A stretch of 64,000 bases of DNA from GWC2-56-14 sp043731355 (lineage in GTDB: Bacteria; Nitrospirota; UBA9217): the NCBI GenBank assembly GCA_043731355.1, contig JAYTJE010000024.1, forward strand, positions 3,600 to 67,599, read 5' to 3'. Below, one piece after another: positions 9,178-18,208 of this stretch (within the stretch, counting starts at the first letter, position 1; every line of letters starts with the position of its first letter). The notes beneath the pieces were generated by a model, which was given only the letters and a program-made list of their open reading frames with translations, was not told the origin of the DNA and searched no databases. The position numbers and the translations under genes are program-made.

Positions 9178-9447
9178 TTATTCCTTTTCTCCGAACTTGT
9201 CCTTAAAGAGCTGTTCGAGCCCCAGGAGCGCCCGCTCTTCATCGTCACCGTGCGCTTCAACGAGGACGCTGCTTCCTTTTGCGGCGGCAAGCATCATGAT
9301 GCCCATGATGCTTTTTCCGTCAACGTCAAGGCCATCCTTGGTCAGCGTTATTTTGGAAGCATAGGCGCTCGCTGATTTTACGATCTGGGCAGCGGCCCGG
9401 GCATGGAGCCCAAGCCTGTTCTCAATCATCAATTCCTTCTTTTTCAT
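9178..9447 (-). CDS. ptsH: HPr phosphocarrier protein
   Basis: Small cytosolic phosphocarrier of 89 residues. The histidine that EI phosphorylates is in GLHARAAA (His15), and the regulatory serine is in GKSIMGIMML (about Ser46). The serine site matters here because hprK, the kinase that modifies it, is encoded 3.4 kb upstream in the same cluster. The stop shares its last bases with the end of the EIID gene at 9447, so the two are translationally coupled. Confidence 0.97.
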   Translation of the reverse strand: MKKKELMIENRLGLHARAAAQIVKSASAYASKITLTKDGLDVDGKSIMGIMMLAAAKGSSVLVEAHGDDEERALLGLEQLFKDKFGEKE

Positions 9448-10232
9448 CAGACCACTCCCGCATATGCAAGGGCCAGACAGAACAGAGCCAAACCCAGCAT
9501 GAGTTTTATTGGAGAACCGCCTCTCCGCAGAATAAAAACGAGGACCAGGGTGATTATCAGCGCGGCCATTGCCTGGACCGGGCCCGGCAGCGGCAGCGTG
9601 GGCGCGAACTCCGGGCGCCAGCCTGAGATCGTTGCAAGGATCCCTCCCAGGACCGACAGCGAGCTCGCTTTGAACAGCCGGGCGCTCTTCGTAAAACTAT
9701 ACCGTTCCATAAGCGCCATGGCGTCGCCCCTGCTGTGATAGCCCCAGAACACGATGCTCAGCCTGAGCCCCACGTGCCAGAGGTTATAGAGCGCCAGAAA
9801 AAGAAGCGGCGCCCACCAGACCCCTGCCATGACCAGCGCCACGGCAATCACCGCGGCCAGCGGCTTCAGCGCGCCCCAGAAAAAACTGTCCCCCAGCGCT
9901 CCCAGCGGCGCCATCAATGCGGCCTTTAAGCCCGCGGCATCGGTCCCCGATGAGGCGCGCCCCGTTGCCCGGTCCTCTTCCAGCCCCACCACCGCGCCAA
10001 GAAGGAACGACGCCAGATAGGGCTGGGTGTTGAAATACTCCATGTGCAGCCGCAGCCGCGCCTCAAACTCGGCGCGGTCAGGGTAGAGCTTCTTCAGGAC
10101 CGGCAGCAGGGCATAGGAAAAACCGAGCGCCTGCATCGCGTCGTAGCTCCATGACGCCTGGAGCAGCAACGAGCGCCAGAATACCCTGAGCAGGTCGCCG
10201 GATCCTATGGGGCGCTTATGGCCGCTGTTCAC
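9447..10232 (-). CDS. PTS mannose-family EIID membrane component
   Basis: EIID subunit of a mannose-type PTS permease. The hallmark N-terminal region reads LLRVFWRSLLLQASWSYDAMQ, followed by the FNTQPYLASFLLGAVVGLEE block. The C-terminus has several hydrophobic helices. The chosen start is GTG at 10232 with GGGAG 9 bp upstream (261 residues). An upstream TTG at 10262 is possible but lacks a ribosome site. It overlaps the EIIC gene by 17 bp. Substrate cannot be told from sequence. Confidence 0.9.
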   Translation of the reverse strand: MNSGHKRPIGSGDLLRVFWRSLLLQASWSYDAMQALGFSYALLPVLKKLYPDRAEFEARLRLHMEYFNTQPYLASFLLGAVVGLEEDRATGRASSGTDAAGLKAALMAPLGALGDSFFWGALKPLAAVIAVALVMAGVWWAPLLFLALYNLWHVGLRLSIVFWGYHSRGDAMALMERYSFTKSARLFKASSLSVLGGILATISGWRPEFAPTLPLPGPVQAMAALIITLVLVFILRRGGSPIKLMLGLALFCLALAYAGVV

Positions 10233-10983
10233 GGTATCGTACTCCCAGCCAGCCGGTCGCAACGGTCAGCAGCGTGGTCAGTGCGGCATAAGCATGAAAC
10301 ACCAGCGCCGCCAGGCCCGCCGCGATAAAACCCGTCAGCAAAAAAGGGTCCAGAGCACTGATCGACAAACGGCGCACGATGAGGGCGACGCCAAGCAGAG
10401 GGACCAGCTTCAGGAACAGTTCCATGGCGGCCTGGACCGTGGACGGTGACCGCATAAAGAACGCTGCCGCGACAAGTCCTGTTGGCAGGAGCAACGCATA
10501 GAGGACCACCGACTTTAAAAAGAATGCGCAGAGCCCCGTAAGATGCGCCCGGGACAGGCTGCGCTCCGCGTCGGCGCCGCCTCGCGCGGCGTCAACAAGC
10601 CGGGAATTCCAGGTGCGAACATAGGTGTCGGCCATCATGGTGAGCGGCACGGTACCCACGCTCAGGAGAATACTGAATCCGAGGACCGATCGGGGCGCCC
10701 CGCCCGGGCACGAAAGGGCCGCGACTGCCGTCGCGGTGACGGCGCTGACCGTTGCGTTTGCCGGCACAAAGCCGCCGACCGGCATATCGAGCACCCAGAT
10801 GAGCTCAAGCATGGCGCCGATGATCAGCCCGGCGGTAGCATCGCCCAGGAGCCATCCGGCAAGCGGCGCGGCGACAATAGGCTGCGAGATCATGAACTGT
10901 CCCGCCGCGGTCCGGTCAAGGCCGACGAGGCCGCCCACAAGGGCAACACCGATTATGGCAAGCAGCAGATGAAGATCGATCAT
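10216..10983 (-). CDS. PTS mannose-family EIIC permease component
   Basis: Polytopic sugar-binding channel subunit. It is 255 residues from the ATG at 10983, which has AGGAAGG 6 bp upstream; two earlier in-frame starts fit the ribosome site less well. Family features are RTAAGQFMISQPIVAAPLAG and MLELIWVLDMPVGGFVPAN near the N-terminus, then six or so membrane helices. Overlap with the EIID gene indicates stoichiometric expression. It is unusual to find the membrane parts here, since many relatives keep only the soluble EIIA and HPr in this rpoN cluster. Confidence 0.9.
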   Translation of the reverse strand: MIDLHLLLAIIGVALVGGLVGLDRTAAGQFMISQPIVAAPLAGWLLGDATAGLIIGAMLELIWVLDMPVGGFVPANATVSAVTATAVAALSCPGGAPRSVLGFSILLSVGTVPLTMMADTYVRTWNSRLVDAARGGADAERSLSRAHLTGLCAFFLKSVVLYALLLPTGLVAAAFFMRSPSTVQAAMELFLKLVPLLGVALIVRRLSISALDPFLLTGFIAAGLAALVFHAYAALTTLLTVATGWLGVRYREQRP

Positions 10984-11036
10984 CGCCATCCTTCCTCTAA
11001 AAACCAATGCAACGCGCACGTTGCATGCTCAAATCT

Positions 11037-11522
11037 TCAATTCAAGCCGCAGGACTCGAACACCTTACTGAGCTGCTGCGGTTTCTCGTTCGGCACGGAC
11101 TGGATGCAGATCGTGACTCCCCGGGCCAGGATCTCCCGCAGAGACCCGATATCGGCATCGTCCACGGAAAGGACCTCCCTGAGCTTGCGTTTCCCGGGAA
11201 CAACGTGCATCCCTCCCAGATTGATCGTCCGGCACTGAAGGCCGGACTTGAGCGCCCGCAGAGCATCGGTCGGATTGGAGAACAGCAGGATCGCCCGCTC
11301 GTTCTCCCCCACCGTCCGCGCCTGTACACAGATGTCCATGACTCCGCCGATCGTGACCACGAGCCCCTGTGGCGCGGAGAGCTCCATGATGGACCGCTGA
11401 AGCGCATTGACGGCAACCCGGTCGTCGGCAACGAGGATCCGGGTGGCCTTCAGGTACTGGACCCAGCCCTCCACGACCTGCCCATGGATCAGACGGTCGT
11501 CTATGCGGACGAAAAGCGCCAT
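11037..11522 (-). CDS. PTS mannose-family EIIB component
   Basis: Soluble phosphotransfer domain of the mannose/sorbose class. The N-terminus VRIDDRLIHGQVVEGW contains the active-site histidine (His14/15). It is 161 residues long, the full length for a stand-alone EIIB. It receives phosphate from the neighbouring EIIA and gives it to sugar on EIIC/EIID. The 6-bp gap to the EIIA gene and 53-bp gap to EIIC mark one operon. Confidence 0.95.
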   Translation of the reverse strand: MALFVRIDDRLIHGQVVEGWVQYLKATRILVADDRVAVNALQRSIMELSAPQGLVVTIGGVMDICVQARTVGENERAILLFSNPTDALRALKSGLQCRTINLGGMHVVPGKRKLREVLSVDDADIGSLREILARGVTICIQSVPNEKPQQLSKVFESCGLN

Positions 11523-11528
11523 GAGCTG

Positions 11529-11930
11529 CTATTTCTTTCCCTTCAGCATCTGGCTCGCGATCACCACGCTTTTCTGCGCCGCCTCCTGAACGAGTTTGGC
11601 CAGTTCGGCCAGCGGTTTTTCTTCGCGGTGATTGGCGAACTTGATCATCATCGAGAGATTGACGCCGGTAACCACTTCCACGGTGTCGCCGAGAAAGGCC
11701 AGCGCGATATTGGAAGGGGTGCCGCCGAACATGTCGGTAAAGAGCATAACGCCTTTTTTCCCGTCAACCTTCCTGATCGCGGTTTCGATCTCCGTGCGGA
11801 GACTTTCGGGCGCGCTGTCCTGCTTCACGCTGACCGTTGCCACCGCCGCGATCTTTCCCACGATCATTTCAGCGGCCTTCACCAGCTCAACGCCCATGTC
11901 CTCATGACAAACCACCACCAGTCCAACCAT
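11529..11930 (-). CDS. PTS mannose-family EIIA component
   Basis: Soluble EIIA domain of 133 residues starting at the ATG at 11930, which has AAGGAGGGG close upstream. The phosphorylated histidine is at position 9 in VVCHEDMG. The family signature VMLFTDMFGGTPSNIAL is present in the middle. Such EIIA proteins are the terminal regulatory acceptor in rpoN-linked PTS clusters. Here an EIIB, EIIC and EIID follow at once, so transport is likely as well as regulation. Confidence 0.93.
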   Translation of the reverse strand: MVGLVVVCHEDMGVELVKAAEMIVGKIAAVATVSVKQDSAPESLRTEIETAIRKVDGKKGVMLFTDMFGGTPSNIALAFLGDTVEVVTGVNLSMMIKFANHREEKPLAELAKLVQEAAQKSVVIASQMLKGKK

Positions 11931-11984
11931 GTCCACCCCTCCTTGCAATCGCGGTGTTGCACAACGGCCACCGGGATCGAACAA

Positions 11985-12848
11985 CTACGCGCCGATGTCG
12001 CGATGTTTCACGGTAACCTCGTATCCCTGCAGCCGGAGCTGTTCGGCAACCAGCAGCGAGAGGGCCACGGAACGGTGCCTGCCGCCGGTACAGCCGAACC
12101 CGATGGTAAGATAGCTTTTCCCTTCGCTTTTGTACCGCGGCAGAAGATACGTGAGGAACCCCAGGAGCCGGGTCAGGAACTCTCCGGAATCCGGCTTTGC
12201 CATGACATAGTCCCGCACCCTCGCGTCTTCGCCGGTATGCGGCCGCAGTTCGGGAACAAAATGGGGATTGGGAAGAAAGCGCAGGTCGAACATCAGGTCC
12301 AGATCAAAGGGAACTCCGAATTTGTATCCGAAGGTGACGATCGTGATCACCATGGGCCGGCCGGCCGCGCCCCCGGCATACTTCCGTTCGACGGCCTGCC
12401 GCAGGTCGTGGACCGTATAGTCCGAGGTGTCGATGACCCGGTCAGCCAGTTTTTTGACCTCGTTCAGTTCCGACCGCTCTGCCCTGATGGCGTCAATGAG
12501 CGGCGTAGCGCCCCGGGCGAGGGGGTGGGGCCGCCGCGTTTCGCTGAAGCGCCGGACCAGGGTCTGGTCCGAGGCGTCAAGAAACAGCATTTCAACGGCG
12601 CGGCCGCCCGCGCGCAGCTCCCCGAACAACGCGGGAAACCTGCGGGGGAAATCTTTTTCCCTGATATCAATGCCGATGGCGGCCAGATAGGCAGCCTCCG
12701 TGCCCTGGGAAAAATCGACAAAGGCTTTCAGCAGGGACAGGGGAAGATTATCGACACAGTAATACCCCATGTCCTCGAACGCCTTTAATGCGGCGCTTCG
12801 CCCTGACCCGGAGAGTCCCGTCACCACGACCATGCGCATCCGCGTCAT
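11985..12848 (-). CDS. rapZ: RapZ-family nucleotide-binding protein (UPF0042)
   Basis: P-loop protein of 287 residues from the ATG at 12848, which shares ATGA with the hprK stop. Walker A is GLSGSGRS (about 10-17). The C-terminal half has the family block SFGYKFG-like TFGYKFGVPFDLDLMFDLRF and the terminal IGFGCTGGRHRSV. In enteric bacteria RapZ adapts RNase E to small RNAs controlling GlcN6P synthase. Outside that group its target is unknown, so only the family is certain. The frame extends to 13061 but that is inside hprK. Confidence 0.93.
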   Translation of the reverse strand: MTRMRMVVVTGLSGSGRSAALKAFEDMGYYCVDNLPLSLLKAFVDFSQGTEAAYLAAIGIDIREKDFPRRFPALFGELRAGGRAVEMLFLDASDQTLVRRFSETRRPHPLARGATPLIDAIRAERSELNEVKKLADRVIDTSDYTVHDLRQAVERKYAGGAAGRPMVITIVTFGYKFGVPFDLDLMFDLRFLPNPHFVPELRPHTGEDARVRDYVMAKPDSGEFLTRLLGFLTYLLPRYKSEGKSYLTIGFGCTGGRHRSVALSLLVAEQLRLQGYEVTVKHRDIGA

Positions 12849-13729
12849 CCCGCCAGCCTCTTTTTCAATGCCCTGCCGAGCTCCCGCGCCGTGAATACTC
12901 CGCGGTTTTTCAGCATCTGGTTCCGTGCCGCCACCTCTATGAGCGTCGCCATATTCCTGCCCGGTTTGACCGGCAGCTTCAGATAGGGCACATTCAAACC
13001 CAGGATCCGGTAGCGGCGTTCGCGCAGGCCGACCAGGCTGTACTGATGCCCCGGTTTCCACTCCTCCAGCTCCACCACCAGCCCGACCCGGCAGGAGGGC
13101 ACGGTGGCCGATTCGCCGTAGAGCGCCCGGACATTGATGATGCCCAGGCCCCTGATCTGCAGCAACTCCATGCCCATTTCCGGCGCCCTGCCCTCGAGGA
13201 TGTCGTCGACCCGCTCAAGAAGCACCAGGTCATCAGCCGCCAGCTTATGCCCGCGAAGAACAAGATCGAGGGCCGCTTCGCTCTTGCCGATGGCGCTTTC
13301 ACCGATGAGCAGCGTACCGAGACCGAAGATCTGGACCAGTACGCCGTGCAGGCTCACGCGCTGCATCAGTTTACGGGAAAGCAGGCCGGCCAGTTTCCGC
13401 AGGTCCCTGCTCATAAATACCGGGATCCCGGCATGCTCCGCGCCTGCCAGCAACTCCGGGCAGGGTGCGCCTCCGGTCAGCACGATGCCGGCCGGTTTCC
13501 GCCGCATCAGGGTCCGGACAACACGCGTCCGTTCGGGCTTCGGCAATGAGCAGAGAAAAGCGGACTGACTCGGAGGAAGGTGAATGAGGCCCGACGCTAT
13601 CCCCTTCACGTTCTCGAGAGAAGAGAGTTCAAGGCTAAGAATCCGCGCAGTCGTTATTTCCCGGTCGCACCCGCTGCCGCCGGCGAGCATCTTTGACCGT
13701 CCCACCAGGTTTTTAATGGTGATCGTCAT
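12845..13729 (-). CDS. hprK: HPr kinase/phosphorylase
   Basis: Bifunctional enzyme that phosphorylates and dephosphorylates HPr at Ser46 in response to energy state. It is 294 residues. The P-loop is GESAIGKSEAAL (about 154-165). The family-specific LVELEEW and the GRNMATLIEVAARN region near the end are present. Four-base ATGA overlaps with both ptsN upstream and rapZ downstream show tight coupling. Its HPr substrate with an intact serine site is encoded in the same cluster. Confidence 0.94.
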   Translation of the reverse strand: MTITIKNLVGRSKMLAGGSGCDREITTARILSLELSSLENVKGIASGLIHLPPSQSAFLCSLPKPERTRVVRTLMRRKPAGIVLTGGAPCPELLAGAEHAGIPVFMSRDLRKLAGLLSRKLMQRVSLHGVLVQIFGLGTLLIGESAIGKSEAALDLVLRGHKLAADDLVLLERVDDILEGRAPEMGMELLQIRGLGIINVRALYGESATVPSCRVGLVVELEEWKPGHQYSLVGLRERRYRILGLNVPYLKLPVKPGRNMATLIEVAARNQMLKNRGVFTARELGRALKKRLAG

Positions 13730-14199
13730 TTCCGCGGGTACTTGCTGTCCTCCTCGAGGATCATGCGCTGCAACTCCCGGCCATCGGGCACCGTGCGCAG
13801 CTGCTCACGCAAGGCCGGATTTTTGAGGATACGCGATATGCGGGCCAGCATTTTCAGGTGTTCTCCGGGGCTGTCCTCCGGCGTGACTAACAGAAAAAAA
13901 AGGTGCGCCGGCTTGTCATCCAGCGACTGATAGTCAACACCCTGAAGCGACCGCCCGAACGCAACGACCACCTCGCCCAGAGCGTGCAGTTTTCCATGCG
14001 GAATGGCCACGCCTTCGCCAATTCCCGTGCTGCCCATCGCTTCGCGCTCCATGATCACGCGCAGCAGCTCATCGGCATCGCGGACCTTGCCAACAGCGTA
14101 CACCTGCGCCGCCAATTCCCTGATCACCCCGACTTTGTCAACAGCCTGGAGGTCCGGGAGAATCAGGTCTCCCCGCAGGAGATCCGTCAGGGTGGGCAT
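13726..14199 (-). CDS. ptsN: Nitrogen-PTS EIIA protein
   Basis: Regulatory PTS protein of the fructose/mannitol EIIA fold, 157 residues. The phosphorylated histidine is in GEGVAIPHGK (about His66). The N-terminus LRGDLILPDL and the LLVTPEDSPGEHLKMLA segment match the family. No EIINtr (ptsP) is in the window, so its donor is probably the local EI/HPr. It is placed between hpf and hprK as in many sigma-54 clusters. Confidence 0.94.
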   Translation of the reverse strand: MPTLTDLLRGDLILPDLQAVDKVGVIRELAAQVYAVGKVRDADELLRVIMEREAMGSTGIGEGVAIPHGKLHALGEVVVAFGRSLQGVDYQSLDDKPAHLFFLLVTPEDSPGEHLKMLARISRILKNPALREQLRTVPDGRELQRMILEEDSKYPRK

Positions 14200-14209
14200 C
14201 GTTTCCCTC

Positions 14210-14737
14210 TTAGTGGGCAGGTTCGATAAGCCCCACGTTGCCGTCCTTGCGGCGATAGATTACGGTAATATCTCCGCTTGTCGCGTTGGAGAACACATAG
14301 AACTCCTTGTCGAGCAGTTCCATCTGCATCACCGCTTCTTCAGCGTGCATCGGTTTCAGGTCGAACCGTTTTGTTTTGATGATCTGGGGGATCCGGTCGT
14401 CGGGATGCGTGGACGCCATCGGTTCAGGCTCCGTCCGGTTGTGCTGCTTATGGTCGACCAGTCTTTCCTTGTATTTTCGTATCCGTTTCTCGATCTTTTC
14501 GACAAGCAGATCGATCGAGGAATACATTTCCTCGGTTTCCTCATGGGCCTGTACCAGCAAGCCGTCGGTCTTGAGCATTGCTTCGGCGATGTGATGCACT
14601 TTTTTTACGACCGACAGCGTGACCGTGACCTGAATGTTCTTCGGCAAATACTTCTCGAGCTTGCCGAATTTTTCGATTGCATACTGTTTGAGCGCATCCG
14701 TAACGTCCAGGTGTCTTCCAATAACCGTAATCTGCAT
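14210..14737 (-). CDS. hpf: Ribosome hibernation promoting factor, long form
   Basis: Binds idle ribosomes and forms 100S dimers in stationary phase. At 175 residues it is the long form. The N-terminal S30AE domain is MQITVIGRHLDVTDALKQYA onward. A variable linker (about 95-125) follows, then the dimerisation domain with KRFDLKPMHAEEAVMQMELL and a terminal VIYRRKDGNVGLIEP. It lies between rpoN and ptsN in the conserved order. Confidence 0.96.
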   Translation of the reverse strand: MQITVIGRHLDVTDALKQYAIEKFGKLEKYLPKNIQVTVTLSVVKKVHHIAEAMLKTDGLLVQAHEETEEMYSSIDLLVEKIEKRIRKYKERLVDHKQHNRTEPEPMASTHPDDRIPQIIKTKRFDLKPMHAEEAVMQMELLDKEFYVFSNATSGDITVIYRRKDGNVGLIEPAH

Positions 14738-14791
14738 AATGCTCCTCCTCGAAAAGGTGTGTGATCACACCGGTAGTATCTGGTTTTACCG

Positions 14792-16255
14792 TCAGTTGAG
14801 CCGCTTCCGTACGCTGGTGGGCGGTATCCGGAGCTCTTCACGATATTTCGCGACCGTTCGGCGCGCAATATCAATGCCGCGGGCTTTCAGGACGTCGACG
14901 ATCTGCTGGTCCTTCAGCGGCGCCGCCGCGTCCTCCTCCTTGACCATCCGCTGGATGACATCCTTGACCGTCAGCGATGAGACCTCCGAACCGGCGCCGT
15001 CGGCGAAGCCGGTGGTGAAGAAGAATTTCATGGGAAAGATGCCCTGCGGCGTATGCATGTGTTTGCTCGTCGTAACCCGGCTGATCGTGGATTCATGCAT
15101 GGAAATATCTTCCGCCACGTCCTTGAGCACCATGGGCTTCAACTGCGAGATCCCCTGGTCGAGGAACTCCCCCTGGAACTTCACGATGCTTTCGGCGACC
15201 TTGTAGATGGTCTTGTTCCGCTGCTCCATTCCCTTGATGAGCCACTGGGCCGACCGCATCCGGTCCTCGATATAGTCCTTGGTCGCTTTATCGACGCTGT
15301 CCTTGCGGCTCAAAAGCTTCCGGTAGTACGGATTGATCCTGACCCGCGGCAGCCCTTCATCGTTCAACTGGATAACATAGTGGTCCTCGACCTTGAACAC
15401 ATAGACATCGGGAACAACGTAATGAGTATCGGCCACGATATAGGGCCGCCCCGGTTTCGGCTCCAGCTCGTGAATGATGATCTGGGCGGCATCCATGACC
15501 TCCTGGGTCGTGACGCTCAGCACCTTCGCAATATTCTGATAGCGCCGCTTCTCAAGGTCTTCCAGGTGCCCCTGAACGATCTTTTCGACAAGCGTCCCCT
15601 GCAGGTCGAGTTGACCAACCTGGATCAACAGGCATTCCTGGAGCGTACGGGCCGCGATTCCCAGCGGATCGAAACTTTGGATGAGTTCCAGGGCATGCGT
15701 CATGTCGAACAGCGAGACCCCGGACTGCTGGGCCAGTTCTTCGAGCGGGGAGCGGAGATAACCGTCGTCGTCGAGATTGCCGATGATCCACTCACCACCC
15801 TTGAGCTGCCCCGGCTCTGACGTCGAGAGCCGAAGCTGCCACATCAGGTGGTCACTGAGGGACGGGAGGCGGGTGAGCGTCTGGTCATAGGACGGCAGTT
15901 CCTTGTCATCGGCCTCGGCATTGCCGTAGTCGCGGCCGTCGCTCATTTCATTCAGATACTCGTCCCACTGAGGGCCAAGTTCGAGCTCGCTCTTCAGTTC
16001 GCCCGTCACTTCAGGCTCGGGTGCGCTCTCCGGCGGCTTTTCCTGCGTACCCTCCGGTACAGCGTCGCCCTCGGCCTCGCTCCCCTCGTCGGCGGCCTCC
16101 GGCGGCAGCTCCTCGAGGACCGGATTCTCCAGGAGTTCCTGGGACACTGATTGCTGCAACTCAAGCCGGGACAACTGCAACAGCTTGATGGCCTGCTGCA
16201 GCTGCGGCGTCATGATGAGCTTTTGTGAAAGTTTTAGTTCAAGCCGTGCTTCCAT
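14792..16255 (-). CDS. rpoN: RNA polymerase sigma-54 factor
   Basis: Alternative sigma factor that needs enhancer-binding activators. It is 487 residues. Region I is glutamine-rich (LSQKLIMTPQLQQAIKLLQL), followed by an acidic region II (about 45-100), the core-binding region, the HTH and the C-terminal RpoN box ARRTVAKYRE (about 464-473). All diagnostic parts are intact. lptB is 48 bp upstream and hpf 54 bp downstream. Confidence 0.97.
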   Translation of the reverse strand: MEARLELKLSQKLIMTPQLQQAIKLLQLSRLELQQSVSQELLENPVLEELPPEAADEGSEAEGDAVPEGTQEKPPESAPEPEVTGELKSELELGPQWDEYLNEMSDGRDYGNAEADDKELPSYDQTLTRLPSLSDHLMWQLRLSTSEPGQLKGGEWIIGNLDDDGYLRSPLEELAQQSGVSLFDMTHALELIQSFDPLGIAARTLQECLLIQVGQLDLQGTLVEKIVQGHLEDLEKRRYQNIAKVLSVTTQEVMDAAQIIIHELEPKPGRPYIVADTHYVVPDVYVFKVEDHYVIQLNDEGLPRVRINPYYRKLLSRKDSVDKATKDYIEDRMRSAQWLIKGMEQRNKTIYKVAESIVKFQGEFLDQGISQLKPMVLKDVAEDISMHESTISRVTTSKHMHTPQGIFPMKFFFTTGFADGAGSEVSSLTVKDVIQRMVKEEDAAAPLKDQQIVDVLKARGIDIARRTVAKYREELRIPPTSVRKRLN

Positions 16256-16303
16256 AGTTCAGATGCGGACGCCGCACACTCCCCCCTTTCAGCGTACCAG
16301 CTC

Positions 16304-17026
16304 CTACAGTTTGAACGTTTCACCCAGGTAAAACTGGCGCACCCGCGGGCTTGCCATGATCTCCTCCGAGGTCCCCGCTTCAATGATCGTTCCTTCGCTG
16401 ATGATATAAGCCCGATCGGTAATGGCAAGCGTTTCACGGACATTATGATCAGTGATCAGAATGCCGATCCCTTTGCTTTTCAACAGCGAGATAATACCCT
16501 GAATATCCTGGACCGCCAGCGGATCGATGCCGGCAAAGGGCTCATCCAGGAGAATGAACTTCGGGTCAAGGGTGAGCGCCCGGGCTATTTCCACCCGCCG
16601 CCGCTCTCCTCCCGAGAGCGTGTAGGCCTTGCTTCCGGCCAGATGCGTAACACCCAGTTCATGCATCAGGCGGTCCCGGCGTTCATTCCGTTCCACCGCG
16701 GAAAGGTCCAGCGTCTCCAGTACGGCGGTAAGGTTCTCGGCCACCGTCAGCTTCCTGAACACCGAGGGCTCCTGGGGCAGGTAGCCGATGCCCTTCCGCG
16801 CGCGCTGGTACATCGGCATCCTGGTAATGTCGGCCCCGTCCAGAATGACGCTGCCCTGGTCAGGCCTTACCAGGCCCACGACCATGTAAAAGGTCGTGGT
16901 TTTCCCCGCTCCATTCGGCCCGAGCAGACCGACAACCTCGCCGTATTGCACCTGAAGACTGACGCCCCTGACGATCTTCCGGCCCCGGTAGTCCTTCTCC
17001 AGTTTTTTTGCCTCAAGTGCCTGCAT
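16304..17026 (-). CDS. lptB: LPS export ABC transporter ATPase
   Basis: Cytoplasmic ATPase of the LptBFG extractor that pulls LPS from the inner membrane. It is 240 residues. Walker A is GPNGAGKTT (about 34-42), the signature is LSGGERRRVEIARAL, and Walker B is FILLDEPFAGIDPLAV. The switch histidine in ITDHNVRETL is typical of LptB. It follows lptA by 15 bp, and rpoN follows it. Confidence 0.96.
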   Translation of the reverse strand: MQALEAKKLEKDYRGRKIVRGVSLQVQYGEVVGLLGPNGAGKTTTFYMVVGLVRPDQGSVILDGADITRMPMYQRARKGIGYLPQEPSVFRKLTVAENLTAVLETLDLSAVERNERRDRLMHELGVTHLAGSKAYTLSGGERRRVEIARALTLDPKFILLDEPFAGIDPLAVQDIQGIISLLKSKGIGILITDHNVRETLAITDRAYIISEGTIIEAGTSEEIMASPRVRQFYLGETFKL

Positions 17027-17041
17027 GATCAGATAAGCGGG

Positions 17042-17539
17042 CTATTGGCCCCGCCTTTTCTCCGTTTTTTTATCCTGGTAGAACAGAACGTTGCCGCCTT
17101 CTACAATGCTGCGGTCATCGCGCATGAACAAGGTTATCCGCTCCCCCCCCAGTTGGCTGTCATTTTCAATGATGCGCGCATCGCCGGTCAGCACGATCTT
17201 TTCCTCTTTGCTGTAGTACAGCGCCCGGTTGGCGAGCGCGATACGCCCTTCCTTGCGCACCACGACGTTGCCCAGCGCCTCGATCTCCCTGATGGCCCGG
17301 GTCCCGGCATCATAAAAAACAGTTATCGTGTCCGAGTTGAGCGTCATGGCCTCTTTTTTGAGGACCACCTCTCCGGAAAAAGTGACGCGCTCTCCCAGCT
17401 TATCCGCGTTCATGCTGGTCGAGGTGACCACGATCGGTTCCCGCTTGAGCTCCAGCTTGCGCGCCTCGTCAGGAGCCGCCGCCATCAGCATCAGCGCGGC
17501 AACGACAAGAAGACTACTCCTGAAGCACTGCTTTAACAT
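17042..17539 (-). CDS. lptA: LPS transport periplasmic protein LptA
   Basis: Periplasmic bridge protein of the OstA/LptA fold that carries LPS across the periplasm. It has 165 residues with a signal peptide (about 1-21, SSLLVVAALMLMAAA). The OstA repeats include NADKLGERVTFSGEVVLKK and ALYYSKEEKIVLTGDARI. It overlaps lptC by 26 bp and lies directly before lptB. Confidence 0.93.
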   Translation of the reverse strand: MLKQCFRSSLLVVAALMLMAAAPDEARKLELKREPIVVTSTSMNADKLGERVTFSGEVVLKKEAMTLNSDTITVFYDAGTRAIREIEALGNVVVRKEGRIALANRALYYSKEEKIVLTGDARIIENDSQLGGERITLFMRDDRSIVEGGNVLFYQDKKTEKRRGQ

Positions 17540-18086
17540 GCTTGTCCACCTCGATCGTAAGCATATCAGCGTTTCCCGAGAGCCCCTGTCCTTCGAGATA
17601 GAGCTCTCTGCCGAGCAATTTAAAAGGGTCCTTTGTCCGCACGATGCGCTCGCCCGCCTGCCAGAAGAGCGAATCGGTGGTCAGGAGGTAGCCCGTGCTG
17701 GTTATGAGCCTCACCTCTTTGGTCCCGCGGCGGATGGAAGCATCTCCCGTGTCCGTGTCGAGCGTTGCAACTTCGCCCAGGAGCCGCGCTTCGCCTTTGT
17801 CAGGTTCGACAAACGTGATCTCCACATTTTTTAAATGCGCTTCCTTGCTATCGTAGAGCTCGGCGCTGTCGGCGATCATGCGCCACGATGCCCTGCCGTC
17901 CTCCGTTTCCACAAACCTGAAGCCTTCCATGCTCATAAGCAGGCGCGCGCCGGATGCAGGCTGGAACAGCGTGGGCATGGCAAGGTCGGTGACCCGAAGC
18001 AGCGCGTAGGCTCCGTACAAAGACGCAATAAGGACGAGAAAGACCCCGAGCGCTATAATAATACCCTTGTCTACGTTTACATTCAT
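17514..18086 (-). CDS. lptC: LPS export protein LptC
   Basis: Bitopic inner-membrane protein joining LptBFG to LptA. From the ATG at 18086 it has 190 residues, with one transmembrane segment at about 7-28 (GIIIALGVFLVLIASLYGAY), then the YrbK/LptC beta fold ending in DKHVKAVLQE. The frame is open to 18143, but that part crosses the hairpin at 18099-18129. The chosen start lacks a clear ribosome site. kdsC, which often precedes lptC, is absent here. Confidence 0.88.
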   Translation of the reverse strand: MNVNVDKGIIIALGVFLVLIASLYGAYALLRVTDLAMPTLFQPASGARLLMSMEGFRFVETEDGRASWRMIADSAELYDSKEAHLKNVEITFVEPDKGEARLLGEVATLDTDTGDASIRRGTKEVRLITSTGYLLTTDSLFWQAGERIVRTKDPFKLLGRELYLEGQGLSGNADMLTIEVDKHVKAVLQE

Positions 18087-18098
18087 GATGGTTAAAAG

Positions 18099-18129
18099 GC
18101 ATATGGCGGCCTTTCCAGCCGCCATATGC
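18099..18129 (-). terminator. Probable intrinsic terminator or attenuator hairpin
   Basis: A perfect 12-bp inverted repeat (GCATATGGCGGC with GCCGCCATATGC) around a 7-nt loop is followed on the minus strand by CTTTTAACC. It sits after the GAF/PAS gene and only 13 bp before the lptC start. It can end the upstream transcript, or act in the lptC leader by occluding its start region. Confidence 0.6.
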
Positions 18130-18208
18130 ATAATTAATACCATAGGATGTCTTTGAAGTAAAGGCTAAAAATTACCGGCAGGAAGACCAATGCGCCGCAG
18201 TGTGCGTA

